From Alphaproteobacteria bacterium UBA830 (GTDB lineage Bacteria; Pseudomonadota; Alphaproteobacteria; MPNO01; UBA830), in NCBI GenBank assembly GCA_905181725.1, contig CAJIYX010000104.1:1-62177 (forward strand): a stretch of DNA of 62,177 nt, in the 5' to 3' direction. Shown piece by piece: positions 44,588-52,961 of this stretch; the first letter of the stretch is position 1; the number at the start of each line of letters is the position of its first letter. The translations under genes were made by a program, and so were the position numbers. A model generated the notes under the pieces. It saw only the letters and a program-made list of their open reading frames with translations, was not told the origin of the DNA and did no database searches.

Positions 44588-45466
44588 ATGAGCGGAACCG
44601 CAGGCGTCATCGGGCTGGGGATAATGGGTGGTGCCATGGCGCGTCATCTGGTGAAGGGCGGCTTCACCGTTCATGGCTTCGATCTTTCCGCCGATGCGGT
44701 GGAGAGCGCGCGGACGGATGGGGTCAATACGCTGGCATCCGCAGCCGCGGTCGCTGAAAAGGTGGATATGATTGTTTGTTCTCTGCCCAGCCCGCTGGCG
44801 CTTCGCGCCGTAGCCGAAGAAATAGCGGCATCGTCGGCATCCAGCTGCGTCATGATCGAGACCAGCACGCTTAAAATCGCCGATAAGGAAGCCGCCCGCG
44901 ATATTCTGGCTGCTGCTGGGCATACATTGCTCGACTGTCCGCTATCCGGTACCGGCCAGCAGGCGCAGACCGGCGATCTTGCCGTTTTTACCAGTGGTGA
45001 CGAAGACGCCGTCAAAAAATGCGTTCCGGCGATCGAGGCATTCAGCCGGGAAAATAAATATTGCGGCGAATTCGGTAATGGCAGCCGGATGAAGTTCGTG
45101 GCCAATCATCTCGTGACGATCCATAACACTGCGGCAGCCGAGGCAATGGTCCTCGGCATGAAGTCGGGCCTCGACCCGCACCTGATTTATGATGTCATCG
45201 GCAGCAGTGCCGCGACATCGCGGATGTTTCAGGTGCGCGGCGGCATGATGGCGGATAACAACTACGACGATGTCGGCATGTCGAACCGGCTGTATCAGAA
45301 GGATCTCGATATCATCACGGCGTTTGCATCAGACGTGCATTGCCCGGTCGGATTGTTCGCAGCAGCTGTTCAGCCCTACCGTGCCACCCTGGAACAGGGG
45401 CTGGCGGAAAAAGATACCGCGGCTGTCTGCGCCGTTCTCGAAGAACAGGCGCGGGTGAAGCGCTGA
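44588..45466 (+). CDS. NAD(P)-dependent beta-hydroxyacid dehydrogenase (3-hydroxyisobutyrate dehydrogenase family)
   Basis: A 292-residue protein. The N-terminal Rossmann motif reads GVIGLGIMGGAMARHLVKGG, followed by the family's MIVCSLPSP; the substrate-binding segment DCPLSGTGQQAQTGDLAVF and the catalytic lysine region (MKFVANHL, with Lys) are conserved. It would oxidise a beta-hydroxy acid or reduce a semialdehyde. Its stop lies two bases before the old-yellow-enzyme start, so the two are coupled. The substrate is unknown; tartronate semialdehyde or a ring-cleavage product are options. Confidence 0.88.
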   Translation: MSGTAGVIGLGIMGGAMARHLVKGGFTVHGFDLSADAVESARTDGVNTLASAAAVAEKVDMIVCSLPSPLALRAVAEEIAASSASSCVMIETSTLKIADKEAARDILAAAGHTLLDCPLSGTGQQAQTGDLAVFTSGDEDAVKKCVPAIEAFSRENKYCGEFGNGSRMKFVANHLVTIHNTAAAEAMVLGMKSGLDPHLIYDVIGSSAATSRMFQVRGGMMADNNYDDVGMSNRLYQKDLDIITAFASDVHCPVGLFAAAVQPYRATLEQGLAEKDTAAVCAVLEEQARVKR

Positions 45467-45468
45467 AC

Positions 45469-46581
45469 ATGGCCGATCTTTTTACGCCATTATCCGTCGG
45501 CCCGTTCGATCTGCCGCACCGCGTTGTCATGGCACCGATGACACGGAACCGGGCAGGCGACGGAAACGCCCCCCACACCCTGAATGCGACTTATTACCAG
45601 CAACGCTCGGATGCTGCCTTCATCATCACGGAGGCTACGCAGATCTGCCCCGAAGGCATGGGCTATCCCGGCACACCCGGCATTCATTCCAATGCGCAGA
45701 TTGACGGCTGGCGCGAAGTGACCGATGCCGTCCATGAAGCGGGCGGACGGATTATTCTTCAGATGTGGCATGTCGGACGTATTTCGCATCCCGATCTCCA
45801 GCCCGATGGGAGAGATCCCGTCGCGCCGTCGGCGATCCAGCCGGCGGGGGAAGCGATGACGCTGTCTGGCATGAAACCCTTTGTGACCCCGCGCGCACTT
45901 GAAGCGGCCGAGATTGAAGATCTTGTCGAACAGTACCGGGTCGCCGCGAAGAATGCGGATATGGCGGGGTTTGACGGTGTCGAGGTGCATGGGGCCAACG
46001 GGTACCTGCTGGACCAGTTCACCCGCGATTCCACAAATGCGCGCGACGATGAATATGGCGGCTCGGTGGAAAATCGTTGCCGGTTTCCGCTAGCGGTAAC
46101 CGATGCGGTTGTTGATGTATGGGGCCCGGAACGCGTCGGGTACAGGATATCGCCGTTCCAGCCCTATAACGATATTTCCGATTCCGATCCGGTGGCGACA
46201 TTCACATATCTGGCGACAGAGCTCGCCAAGCGGGACTTGCTGTATCTCCACATGGTAGAGCTGGGCGATACCCGCGGGGGCGGCAGTTTTCAGGATTCCC
46301 GCGATCCGCTTTTCGCCGACTTGCGGAATATCTGGCCCAACACGCTGATCACAAACGGCGGGTACGACCGCGCCATGTCTGATGCCGTTATAGATGCCGG
46401 CCTTGCAGACATGGTGGCGTTTGGCGCGCCATATCTTGCCAACCCGGACTTGCCGGAACGACTGCTGACCGGCGCCGCTTACAACGACCAGGACCGCGCT
46501 ACATTCTATGGCGGCGCAGCGGCAGGTTATACCGACTACTCCGCGCTTGGCCCCGCATTGGACCCGGCCCCGGGACAGTGA
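45469..46581 (+). CDS. NADH:flavin oxidoreductase, old yellow enzyme / alkene reductase
   Basis: I start at ATG 45469, directly after the preceding stop, giving 370 residues. FMN-binding and active-site features are MAPMTRNRA, MWHVGR, the HGANGY pair His174/Asn177 that holds the substrate carbonyl, and FTRDSTNARDDEYGGS. This places it with OYE/NemA-type ene-reductases of 360-370 residues. It would reduce an activated double bond such as an enone or a maleylacetate-like intermediate. It is the last intact gene of this direction before a broken YciI gene. Confidence 0.93.
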   Translation: MADLFTPLSVGPFDLPHRVVMAPMTRNRAGDGNAPHTLNATYYQQRSDAAFIITEATQICPEGMGYPGTPGIHSNAQIDGWREVTDAVHEAGGRIILQMWHVGRISHPDLQPDGRDPVAPSAIQPAGEAMTLSGMKPFVTPRALEAAEIEDLVEQYRVAAKNADMAGFDGVEVHGANGYLLDQFTRDSTNARDDEYGGSVENRCRFPLAVTDAVVDVWGPERVGYRISPFQPYNDISDSDPVATFTYLATELAKRDLLYLHMVELGDTRGGGSFQDSRDPLFADLRNIWPNTLITNGGYDRAMSDAVIDAGLADMVAFGAPYLANPDLPERLLTGAAYNDQDRATFYGGAAAGYTDYSALGPALDPAPGQ

Positions 46582-46654
46582 CCCCGTAAAATCGAGGCAG
46601 TCCGACATCGATGCGCCGCCGGGCTAGACGATACATCGGTTGTCCTTGGCGTCG

Positions 46655-46933
46655 TTATCCGTGGCGACGCGGGAAACGTGTCAGGACCGGTTCACCCCAG
46701 ACATCGTTCCTAGTGAACGGATCGTTGGCGATGAATTTCTCGACCCCGCCGCGATCCGGCGCTTCAATAAAGAAGATCGACCCGACCATAGTTTTGCCGT
46801 CTTCTGCCAGAAGCGGGCCAGAGAGGGTAACGTCGGCACGGCAGTCTTTTTAATATTGACGGTGTTCATCGACGAATTGTTTGCGGGTTTCGACGCGGTC
46901 AGGTTTGTCCTGAATGTGCAGGCAGAAAAGCAT
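46655..46933 (-). pseudogene. YciI family protein disrupted by an in-frame stop
   Basis: From ATG 46933 the frame reads MLFCLHIQDKPDRVETRKQF and on through VDEHRQY, then TAA at 46852-46850, and continues KDCRADVTLSGPLLAEDGK, a classic YciI core (GPLL...DG), through FIEAPDRGGVEKFIANDPF to a stop at 46657-46655. With TTA (Leu) in place of TAA the protein would be a normal-length YciI of 92 residues. The single-base change breaks the gene, unless the assembly is wrong. It lies convergent to the old yellow enzyme gene. Confidence 0.75.
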
Positions 46934-47047
46934 CTGACGTGTCCTTCTGTTTCGTTCGCGTTCTCTATAATTGATATATCAAGGACGCACAAACCGTCGC
47001 GACTGCCGTCTTGTCTCAAAACGGCGGCGGCACTATGACTCGACGCT

Positions 47048-48106
47048 ATGCTGGGTTTTAATTATCAGGCCTTCGCGGCCCGCATTGTTTTTGGCCCCGG
47101 CAAGGTTGCAGAATTGCCCATCGAAATAGAGAATCTCGGCGCCGGTTCGGTCCTCGTAATCTCGACAGGCTCTCAGCGTGATGTCGCGGATACCGCCATT
47201 GACGCGCTGGGGACTGCCTATGCCGCCCGTATCGATGGTGCGGTGATGCATGTGCCGCGCGAGAATGTTGTCAGCGCCCTTGAAATTGTACGCCAGCACA
47301 GCTGCGATTGCGTCGTTGCCATCGGCGGCGGCTCAGCCCTCGGCGTTGCCAAGGGGATCGCACTTGAGAGAGGCTTGCCCGTGGTCGCCGTGCCGTCGAC
47401 CTATGCTGGCTCCGAGATGACGGACATCTGGGGCATCTCGGAAGGCGGTGGAAAGACTACTGGCCGTGACAAACGCGTCGTCCCGAAGACGGTGATTTAC
47501 GATCCGGACCTGACGCGCGGCCTCCCTGCCAGACTGGCCGGCCCCAGCGGCATCAATGCCATGGCACATTCGGTCGAGGCGCTGTATGCGCAGAACCGGA
47601 ACCCGGTTCTGTCGATGATTGCCGAGGAGGGCATTCGCACAATGGCGTCCGGCCTGCCATCTGTCTGCGACGGCAGCGCAGGTGATGACGCGCGCAGCGA
47701 GGCGCTTTACGGCGCCTTTATGTGCGGCCTCGCCCTGTCCACCGCTACGATGGGGATCCATCACAAGTTGTGTCACGTTGTTGGCGGGACATTCCAGCTT
47801 CCGCATGCGGAAACCCATACGGTCATTTTGCCGCATGCGACCCACTACAACCGCGATGCCGCCCCCGAAGCGATGCAGGCCATCGCGCGGGCGCTCGGCG
47901 CTGAAACGGCGGCCGGCGGTATTTTTGATTTAGCGAAAACGGTCGGCGCGACGACAGCGTTGAAAGACCTTGGCCTTAACGAGAAAAATATCGACCGGGC
48001 TGCTGACATCGCGACCCAAGCGCCTTATTACAACCCCCAACCGGTCGACCGAGACGGCGTTCGGGCGTTGCTCGATGCGGCCTATCATGGGCGCCGGCCC
48101 GATTGA
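47048..48106 (+). CDS. Maleylacetate reductase (iron-containing alcohol dehydrogenase family)
   Basis: A 352-residue group III dehydrogenase. The NAD-binding GGGSALGVAKG is at residues 93-103, and metal/substrate histidines appear in GINAMAHSVEALYA and MGIHHKLCHVVGG, followed by LPHAETHTVILPHA, the run that separates maleylacetate reductases from general iron alcohol dehydrogenases. It reduces maleylacetate to 3-oxoadipate with NAD(P)H. The hydroxyquinol-type dioxygenase a short way downstream makes maleylacetate, so the two form a lower pathway for resorcinol-like compounds. Confidence 0.92.
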   Translation: MLGFNYQAFAARIVFGPGKVAELPIEIENLGAGSVLVISTGSQRDVADTAIDALGTAYAARIDGAVMHVPRENVVSALEIVRQHSCDCVVAIGGGSALGVAKGIALERGLPVVAVPSTYAGSEMTDIWGISEGGGKTTGRDKRVVPKTVIYDPDLTRGLPARLAGPSGINAMAHSVEALYAQNRNPVLSMIAEEGIRTMASGLPSVCDGSAGDDARSEALYGAFMCGLALSTATMGIHHKLCHVVGGTFQLPHAETHTVILPHATHYNRDAAPEAMQAIARALGAETAAGGIFDLAKTVGATTALKDLGLNEKNIDRAADIATQAPYYNPQPVDRDGVRALLDAAYHGRRPD

Positions 48107-48168
48107 TAAAAGATCAATATTCGAAAACGCGATACCTCAACCCGCAAACCTTAAAGGGAGATAGCCAA

Positions 48169-48633
48169 ATGGCTGAAGCAAAAGCAAAGACTGAAGTGAC
48201 AATGAAGATGACGGCAAGCTGCCCGCATCACTCACGCGCCGATCTCAGCGTGCGCGATGTCGAAAGCGTCATCGATGAGCCCACGGAACGCGGCGGCACG
48301 AATCTCGGGATGACGCCAACTGAAACCATGGTCGCAGCGTTGATCGGCTGTACAAATGTCATTACCAACAAGATTATCCACAGCTACGATATGAAAATCG
48401 ACGGCATGGATATCGATGTGGAAGCGCAGTTCGACCGGCGCGGTGTTTCGCTCCTCGAGGATATCCAGGTGCCGTTCCCGTCAATGATCCTGAACATCAA
48501 CATCAAGTCTCCCAACGATCCCGCCGATTTCGACAAGGTCAAAGTAGACCTGCAGAAATTCTGCCCGATTGCCAAGGTGATCCGCGAATCCGGCACGGTG
48601 ATTACCGAGAACTGGAATATTTCTAAGGGCTGA
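48169..48633 (+). CDS. OsmC family protein
   Basis: I start at ATG 48169, preceded by AAAGGGAGAT, giving 154 residues. The OsmC fold is visible with the two reactive-type cysteines in ALIGCTNV and KFCPIAKV, and TNLGMTPTETMVAAL between. OsmC proteins reduce organic peroxides using these cysteines. It lies between maleylacetate reductase and a terminator, so it may protect against oxidants formed by the ring-cleaving enzymes, or act as a small thiol-binding partner. Confidence 0.88.
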   Translation: MAEAKAKTEVTMKMTASCPHHSRADLSVRDVESVIDEPTERGGTNLGMTPTETMVAALIGCTNVITNKIIHSYDMKIDGMDIDVEAQFDRRGVSLLEDIQVPFPSMILNINIKSPNDPADFDKVKVDLQKFCPIAKVIRESGTVITENWNISKG

Positions 48634-48653
48634 AATTCCAGTCAGACACATCG

Positions 48654-48691
48654 AAAATGGCCGCGTACTCCTTAGTGCGCGGCCATTTTTT
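48654..48691 (+). terminator. Rho-independent terminator after OsmC gene
   Basis: AAAATGGCCGCG and CGCGGCCATTTT pair around a 12-base loop and end in a run of six T residues. It separates the maleylacetate reductase unit from the dioxygenase unit. Confidence 0.93.
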
Positions 48692-48779
48692 GCACCGAAA
48701 GCCGTCTTGCCTAAATATCGATAAACATGCGCCGAAGAAAAAATATCTAGATAAACGTGACATGTGAGAGAAAAAAATC

Positions 48780-48833
48780 ATGCGGGTTCTTGCGAAAGTC
48801 TCTACCATTGCAGCAGTCTCGGCGTTGCTTTAG
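48780..48833 (+). other. 17-codon signal-peptide-like mini-ORF, possible gene remnant
   Basis: An ATG at 48780 opens MRVLAKVSTIAAVSALL and stops at TAG 48831. The composition is that of a signal peptide with no mature protein behind it. It may be the leftover start of a deleted periplasmic receptor gene, or chance. It lies 51 bases before the intradiol dioxygenase. Confidence 0.3.
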
Positions 48834-48884
48834 AGAACGGCGCGGATTTTTCGAGAACCAACCTGCTCCACCGGAGACTGACCA

Positions 48885-49787
48885 ATGCGCAATCTGACTG
48901 AAGAAAACACGACCGATGTCGTCCTCGACGCGTGGTCTAATAATCCGGACCCCCGGTTCAAGGAGATAATGGACGCGATGATTAAGCACCTGCACAGCTT
49001 TGTCCGCGAAGTGCAGATAACCGAAGCGGAATGGAGTGCTGCGATCAAGTACCTGCACGCGTGCGCCGATATTTCGTCGCCAGAACGCAGCGAGTTTATT
49101 CTGACATCGGATGTGTTGGGGGTGTCGTCGCTGGTTGATACGATCAACAACCGCCGCCCCGACGGCGCGACGGAGAACTCGGTTCTCGGCCCGTTTTACA
49201 TCGCCGAAGCAGGCGAGCTTGGTGAAATTCCCGTAATCCAGAACGGCGATGACCTGATCGGTGAGCGTAACAAGGACGGCGTACCGAGCTATGTTCGCGG
49301 GTTGGTGCGCGACGCCGCGGGTAACTCCATCGCGGGTGCCGCTCTCGATTTTTGGCAGAATGCGCCGAACGGGTTGTACGACGTGCAGGAACCAGAAAAC
49401 GGATACAACCTGCGCTGCCGGATCATTACTGGTGAAGACGGACGTTACGCCTTCACGACGACAAAACCGCTGCCCTACACAATTCCGCTCGATGGCCCGG
49501 TTGCCGTCATGCTGAACTATGCCAAGCGGAATGTCTGGCGCCCGGCCCATCTGCATGTGCGCATCGAAGCCGCCGGATACGAGACACTGACGACGGAACT
49601 GTTCATCGACGGAGATGAATATCTCGACGATGACGCCGTGTTTGGCGTGAAAGATTCTCTGGTGCTCAAATGGGAGCTGAACGATTCTGCCGAGGAAGCC
49701 GAAAAAGCTGGCATCTGGGCGCCGTTCTGCGACATTGAAAATGATATCATTCTGAACCTTCAGGCATCCGCACAGGCTGCCGAATAG
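48885..49787 (+). CDS. Intradiol ring-cleavage dioxygenase, hydroxyquinol 1,2-dioxygenase-like
   Basis: A 300-residue catechol-type intradiol enzyme. The N-terminal dimerisation helices are followed by the Fe(III) ligands Tyr165 (GLYDVQ), Tyr198 (LPYTIP) and His222/His224 (RPAHLHVRI). The length and the ENSVLGPFYI and LDFWQNAPNGLYD stretches match hydroxyquinol/chlorocatechol dioxygenases. Hydroxyquinol would be opened to maleylacetate, the substrate of the reductase upstream. CCGGAG precedes the ATG. An isochorismatase-like gene follows 15 bases later. Confidence 0.92.
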   Translation: MRNLTEENTTDVVLDAWSNNPDPRFKEIMDAMIKHLHSFVREVQITEAEWSAAIKYLHACADISSPERSEFILTSDVLGVSSLVDTINNRRPDGATENSVLGPFYIAEAGELGEIPVIQNGDDLIGERNKDGVPSYVRGLVRDAAGNSIAGAALDFWQNAPNGLYDVQEPENGYNLRCRIITGEDGRYAFTTTKPLPYTIPLDGPVAVMLNYAKRNVWRPAHLHVRIEAAGYETLTTELFIDGDEYLDDDAVFGVKDSLVLKWELNDSAEEAEKAGIWAPFCDIENDIILNLQASAQAAE

Positions 49788-49802
49788 AGAGAACGACCCT
49801 AT

Positions 49803-50495
49803 ATGCATCAGGTAACTGTTCGCCAGGCGATCATCGACCGGGTTCTGGCGCGCCGCGGCCGCCATCATCTGTTCGATACGCTTGATCCGAAAAAGACGGC
49901 GTTCGTTATTATCGATATGCAGAACATGTTCTGCGAACCCGGGTCTCCGGCGGAAGTACCTGCATCCCGCGGCATTTGTGAGCCGATCAATCGGCTGAAC
50001 AAGGAATTACGCGAGCTGGGCGGGCTTGTGATCTGGGTGACGAGCGCCACTGTTTCGCATAACGGCAAGAGCGATTGGGAACATTTTATTCGTAATTTTG
50101 TCGCAGAAGATGTTCAACAGCGGACGATTGAGGCGCTAAAACCGAACAGCCCCGGTGAGCAGATCTGGCAGGGCCTGGAAGTGGAGGAGGGCGATCTGCA
50201 TGTTCGCAAGAACCGCTATTCCGTCTTAACGCCGGGCTCCTCGAAACTGCAGAGCCTGCTGTCGAGCATGGGTATCCGCAACGTGCTTATCGGCGGGACC
50301 AAAACCAACATCTGCTGCGAAAGCACCACCCGCGATGCCATGCAGCTCGATTATAACGTCGTGATGGTCGAAGACTGCAATGCCGCCCTGTCGGACGAAG
50401 AACATCGCTCGGCGCTGGAAAACGTTATCCAGCAATTCGGTGATGTCATGACGGCAGATGAAACGATCTCGCTACTGAAAAACCGGCAGAACTAG
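49803..50495 (+). CDS. Isochorismatase family cysteine hydrolase
   Basis: A 230-residue protein with the full Asp-Lys-Cys triad: Asp38 (FVIIDMQNMF), Lys136 (VRKNRYS) and Cys171 (TNICCEST). The family includes nicotinamidases, N-carbamoylsarcosine amidases, maleamate amidases (NicF) and isochorismatases. Next to a maleylacetate-forming dioxygenase, amide hydrolysis to give a maleamate-like acid is an appealing but unproven idea. It overlaps no neighbours; the ring-hydroxylating beta subunit begins 6 bases after it, so they are likely co-transcribed. Confidence 0.9.
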   Translation: MHQVTVRQAIIDRVLARRGRHHLFDTLDPKKTAFVIIDMQNMFCEPGSPAEVPASRGICEPINRLNKELRELGGLVIWVTSATVSHNGKSDWEHFIRNFVAEDVQQRTIEALKPNSPGEQIWQGLEVEEGDLHVRKNRYSVLTPGSSKLQSLLSSMGIRNVLIGGTKTNICCESTTRDAMQLDYNVVMVEDCNAALSDEEHRSALENVIQQFGDVMTADETISLLKNRQN

Positions 50496-50501
50496 CCGAA
50501 C

Positions 50502-50987
50502 ATGACCAACGATTCCCCTTTAGTGCGCCGGGTGGAGGAATTCCTCTTCCGTGAGGCCCGCCTGTTGGACGACCGTGAGTTCGAGGCGTGGATGGCGCTG
50601 TTCGCTGATGATGGCATTTATTGGATACCAGCGACACTGGGACAGACCGATCCATTGGGCGAGGTCTCGATAGCGTATGAAGACCGGCAGTTGCTCGATG
50701 TGAGGGTGCGCCGCTTAAGGCATCCGGATAATTTCGCGGACCAGCCGCAGGCGCGGACCAGCCGCGTGATCGGCAATGTGATGCTTGATGACGGTGATGA
50801 TGAGGGCGCTGTCGTCGTGCGGTCGAGGTTCACGCTGACCGAATTCCAGAACGATGCGCAGCGATGGTTCGCCGGCAGCTATGTTCATCAGCTTGTACCT
50901 GACGGAGACAGCTTCAGTATCCGCCAGAAACGCGTAAACCTGTTGAATTGCGATGCGCCCATGGGTGGCATCGTGATTCCGTTCTGA
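50502..50987 (+). CDS. Aromatic-ring-hydroxylating dioxygenase beta subunit, without alpha partner
   Basis: A 161-residue SnoaL/NTF2-fold beta subunit. Recognisable segments are FREARLLDDREFEAWMALF, a DDGIYWIP turn, and RVRRLRHPDNFADQPQARTSR, conserved in ring-hydroxylating dioxygenases. The beta subunit is structural, forming a hexamer with the Rieske-type alpha subunit, which alone holds the iron centres. No alpha subunit or ferredoxin gene is present in the window, so it either pairs with one encoded elsewhere or is a leftover. The next gene downstream is frameshifted. Confidence 0.85.
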   Translation: MTNDSPLVRRVEEFLFREARLLDDREFEAWMALFADDGIYWIPATLGQTDPLGEVSIAYEDRQLLDVRVRRLRHPDNFADQPQARTSRVIGNVMLDDGDDEGAVVVRSRFTLTEFQNDAQRWFAGSYVHQLVPDGDSFSIRQKRVNLLNCDAPMGGIVIPF

Positions 50988-50994
50988 GGTCGGT

Positions 50995-51761
50995 ATGCCG
51001 GGTGCTGCCGTCATCATGGGAGCGGGCGATGCCCTCGGCGGGGCAATCGCGCGGCGGTTTGCCCGCGAAGGGCTGGTCGCCGTCCCATCCCGCCGGAAGA
51101 TCCTGCCACTTGGCGAACTGGTCGCCGAGATAGAGGCTGACGGCGGTCAGGCCGAGGGAATTCCCTGCGACGCGCGGGATGAAGAAGCCGTGATCGAATG
51201 GTTCGACCGGGTCGAGGATGAAATCGGGCCGGTCGAGGCGTTCGTTTTCAATACCGGCGCGCAGCATCGCCTATCTATCCTTGATACGACCAGCAAGGTT
51301 TATCGCCAGGTTTGGGAAACGCCGCGTTTGCCGGTTTCCTGACCGGACGGGAAGCTGCCCGGCGGATGGCATCGCGGGGGCGGGGGACCATTATATTTAC
51401 CGGGGCGACGGCGAGTGTGCGCGGTGGGGCGAACTTTGCTTCTTTTGCCGGCGCGAAACACGCGTTGCGCGCGCTGGCGCAGTCGATGGCCCGCGAACTG
51501 GGGCCAGAGAGTATTCATGTTGGTCATATTATTGTCGATGGGATGATCGACTCCGACGCCGTTCGGGGTAAATTTCCCGAAGAAGTCGATGCCCTGCCGC
51601 CGGGCGGTATGCTCAATCCCGATCACATTGCCGATGCTTACTGGGCGATGCATGCGCAACCCCGGGATGCCTGGACATTCAAGATGGATATCCGGCCGTC
51701 GGTCGAGCGGTGGTGGTGGGATAAAATTCTCACAAAGCGGTCATCCAGAACTGAGTTTTAG
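50995..51761 (+). pseudogene. SDR-family dehydrogenase broken by a frameshift
   Basis: The first part (50995-51342) reads MPGAAVIMGAGDALGGAIAR with a cofactor loop, to KVYRQVWE. After that the frame shifts: the rest (to 51761) reads NAAFAGFLTGREAARRM, then GTIIFTGATASVRGG. Adding one A in the run GGGAAACG near 51315 would join the parts into one protein of about 254 residues. Its YxxxK position is Phe-Ala-Gly-Ala-Lys, as in one atypical SDR group. The lesion may be real or a sequencing error. Confidence 0.8.
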
Positions 51762-51847
51762 GCGTATATTCTTCTGACAGCGATCTTCTATCGTGTATGA
51801 TCTAAAAAAATAAATAATTCCCGCACTTATCCAAACAGGAGGACACT

Positions 51848-52867
51848 ATGAAATTTTTAAGATTTTTGAAAGCTACCGGCGTAACTGGGCTGGCCGTTGC
51901 CGCACTGGTTGGCGGACAGGCTCCGGCCGTTGCCGCCGATGCCAATTATGTTCTGAACACGGCGTCGACCGGTGGCACATACCATCCGGTCGGAACAGCG
52001 ATCTCCACGCTCACCAAGATCAAGCTGCTGCCGAAGCAGAAGTTCAGCCTTACCGCCGTTAACTCAGCCGGGTCGGGCGCAAACATCCAGGCGCTCGGCG
52101 CGGGCACCGCTCAGTTCGCCATCGTCCAAGGGCTATTTGGCTCCTATGCGGCGACCGGCACAGGCCCAGTTTCTGCCCCGCAGAAGAACGTCCGCGCGGT
52201 CACCATGCTGTGGCAGAACGTCGAGCAGTTCGTTATCGCTAACAAATTCGTGAAGTCCGGTACCGCGTCCGACATGGTCGGGATGAAGGGCCAGTCGATG
52301 GCGATGGGCAAGAAGAACTCCGGCACCATCGGGTCAAATCGGGTTCTGATGAAGGGCCTCGGTGTTGATATCGAAAAAGACTACAAGCCGATCTATGCGG
52401 GTTTCGGACCGAGTGCCGATGCCATGGCTGACGGCAAGGCGATGGGTGCCGGCCTCGGTGCAGGCCCGCCCACCGGTGCGATCACCAAGCTGATGGCCTC
52501 GAATTCCGGGAAGTTCACCATCCTCGATGTCACCGCTGAAGAAGGCAAAAAGATGGATGGCGGACGAGGCCTCTGGGTACCCTTCACCATTGCTGCGGGA
52601 ACCTATCCTGGCCAGAAGAAGGACATCAAGACGATCGCCCAGCCGAATTTTCTGGCCGTGAATGCCGATGTCCCCGATGATCATGTCTACAAGCTGACGA
52701 AGGCAATCTATGAAAACCTTCCGTTCCTGCAGGCAATCCACAAGGCGACCAAGGCGATGGCAGTCGAAAAAGCCATGGCGGGTCTGCCGGTACCTCTGCA
52801 TCCCGGTGCGATGAAGTACTACAAGGAAGTCGGGCTGAAAATTCCGGCTCACCTGATGGCCAAATGA
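51848..52867 (+). CDS. TAXI family TRAP transporter solute-binding protein
   Basis: A 339-residue exported protein. The signal peptide ends near residue 31 (AVAADANYV). TAXI features are NTASTGGTYHPVGTAISTLT, GAGTAQFAIVQGLFG, and the C-terminal PLHPGAMKYYKEVGLK, much like the first TAXI receptor (16635). AGGAGGACACT gives a strong start signal. It should bind a small organic acid and work with the fused permease that follows beyond a terminator. The shared layout suggests the two systems belong to the same subfamily. Confidence 0.92.
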   Translation: MKFLRFLKATGVTGLAVAALVGGQAPAVAADANYVLNTASTGGTYHPVGTAISTLTKIKLLPKQKFSLTAVNSAGSGANIQALGAGTAQFAIVQGLFGSYAATGTGPVSAPQKNVRAVTMLWQNVEQFVIANKFVKSGTASDMVGMKGQSMAMGKKNSGTIGSNRVLMKGLGVDIEKDYKPIYAGFGPSADAMADGKAMGAGLGAGPPTGAITKLMASNSGKFTILDVTAEEGKKMDGGRGLWVPFTIAAGTYPGQKKDIKTIAQPNFLAVNADVPDDHVYKLTKAIYENLPFLQAIHKATKAMAVEKAMAGLPVPLHPGAMKYYKEVGLKIPAHLMAK

Positions 52868-52905
52868 GTTAAATCGCGGTTACCCGTGATTTTTCTAATC
52901 AAATG

Positions 52906-52942
52906 AAATCGGCGGTTGCCAGCAGGCAGTCGCCGATTTTTT
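52906..52942 (+). terminator. Terminator between TAXI receptor and permease
   Basis: AAATCGGCG pairs with CGCCGATTT, and an inner TGCC/GGCA stem extends it, followed by a T run. It sits between the receptor stop and the permease start, so it may lower permease expression relative to the receptor. Confidence 0.85.
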
Positions 52943-52961
52943 CGTTTCCGGGGTGTTTCCC

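Noticed and set aside
25898-46933. Stop-codon recoding (TAA read as an amino acid)
   Set aside because: Many intact genes in the window end in TAA, and the two internal TAA codons are best explained by single-base changes.
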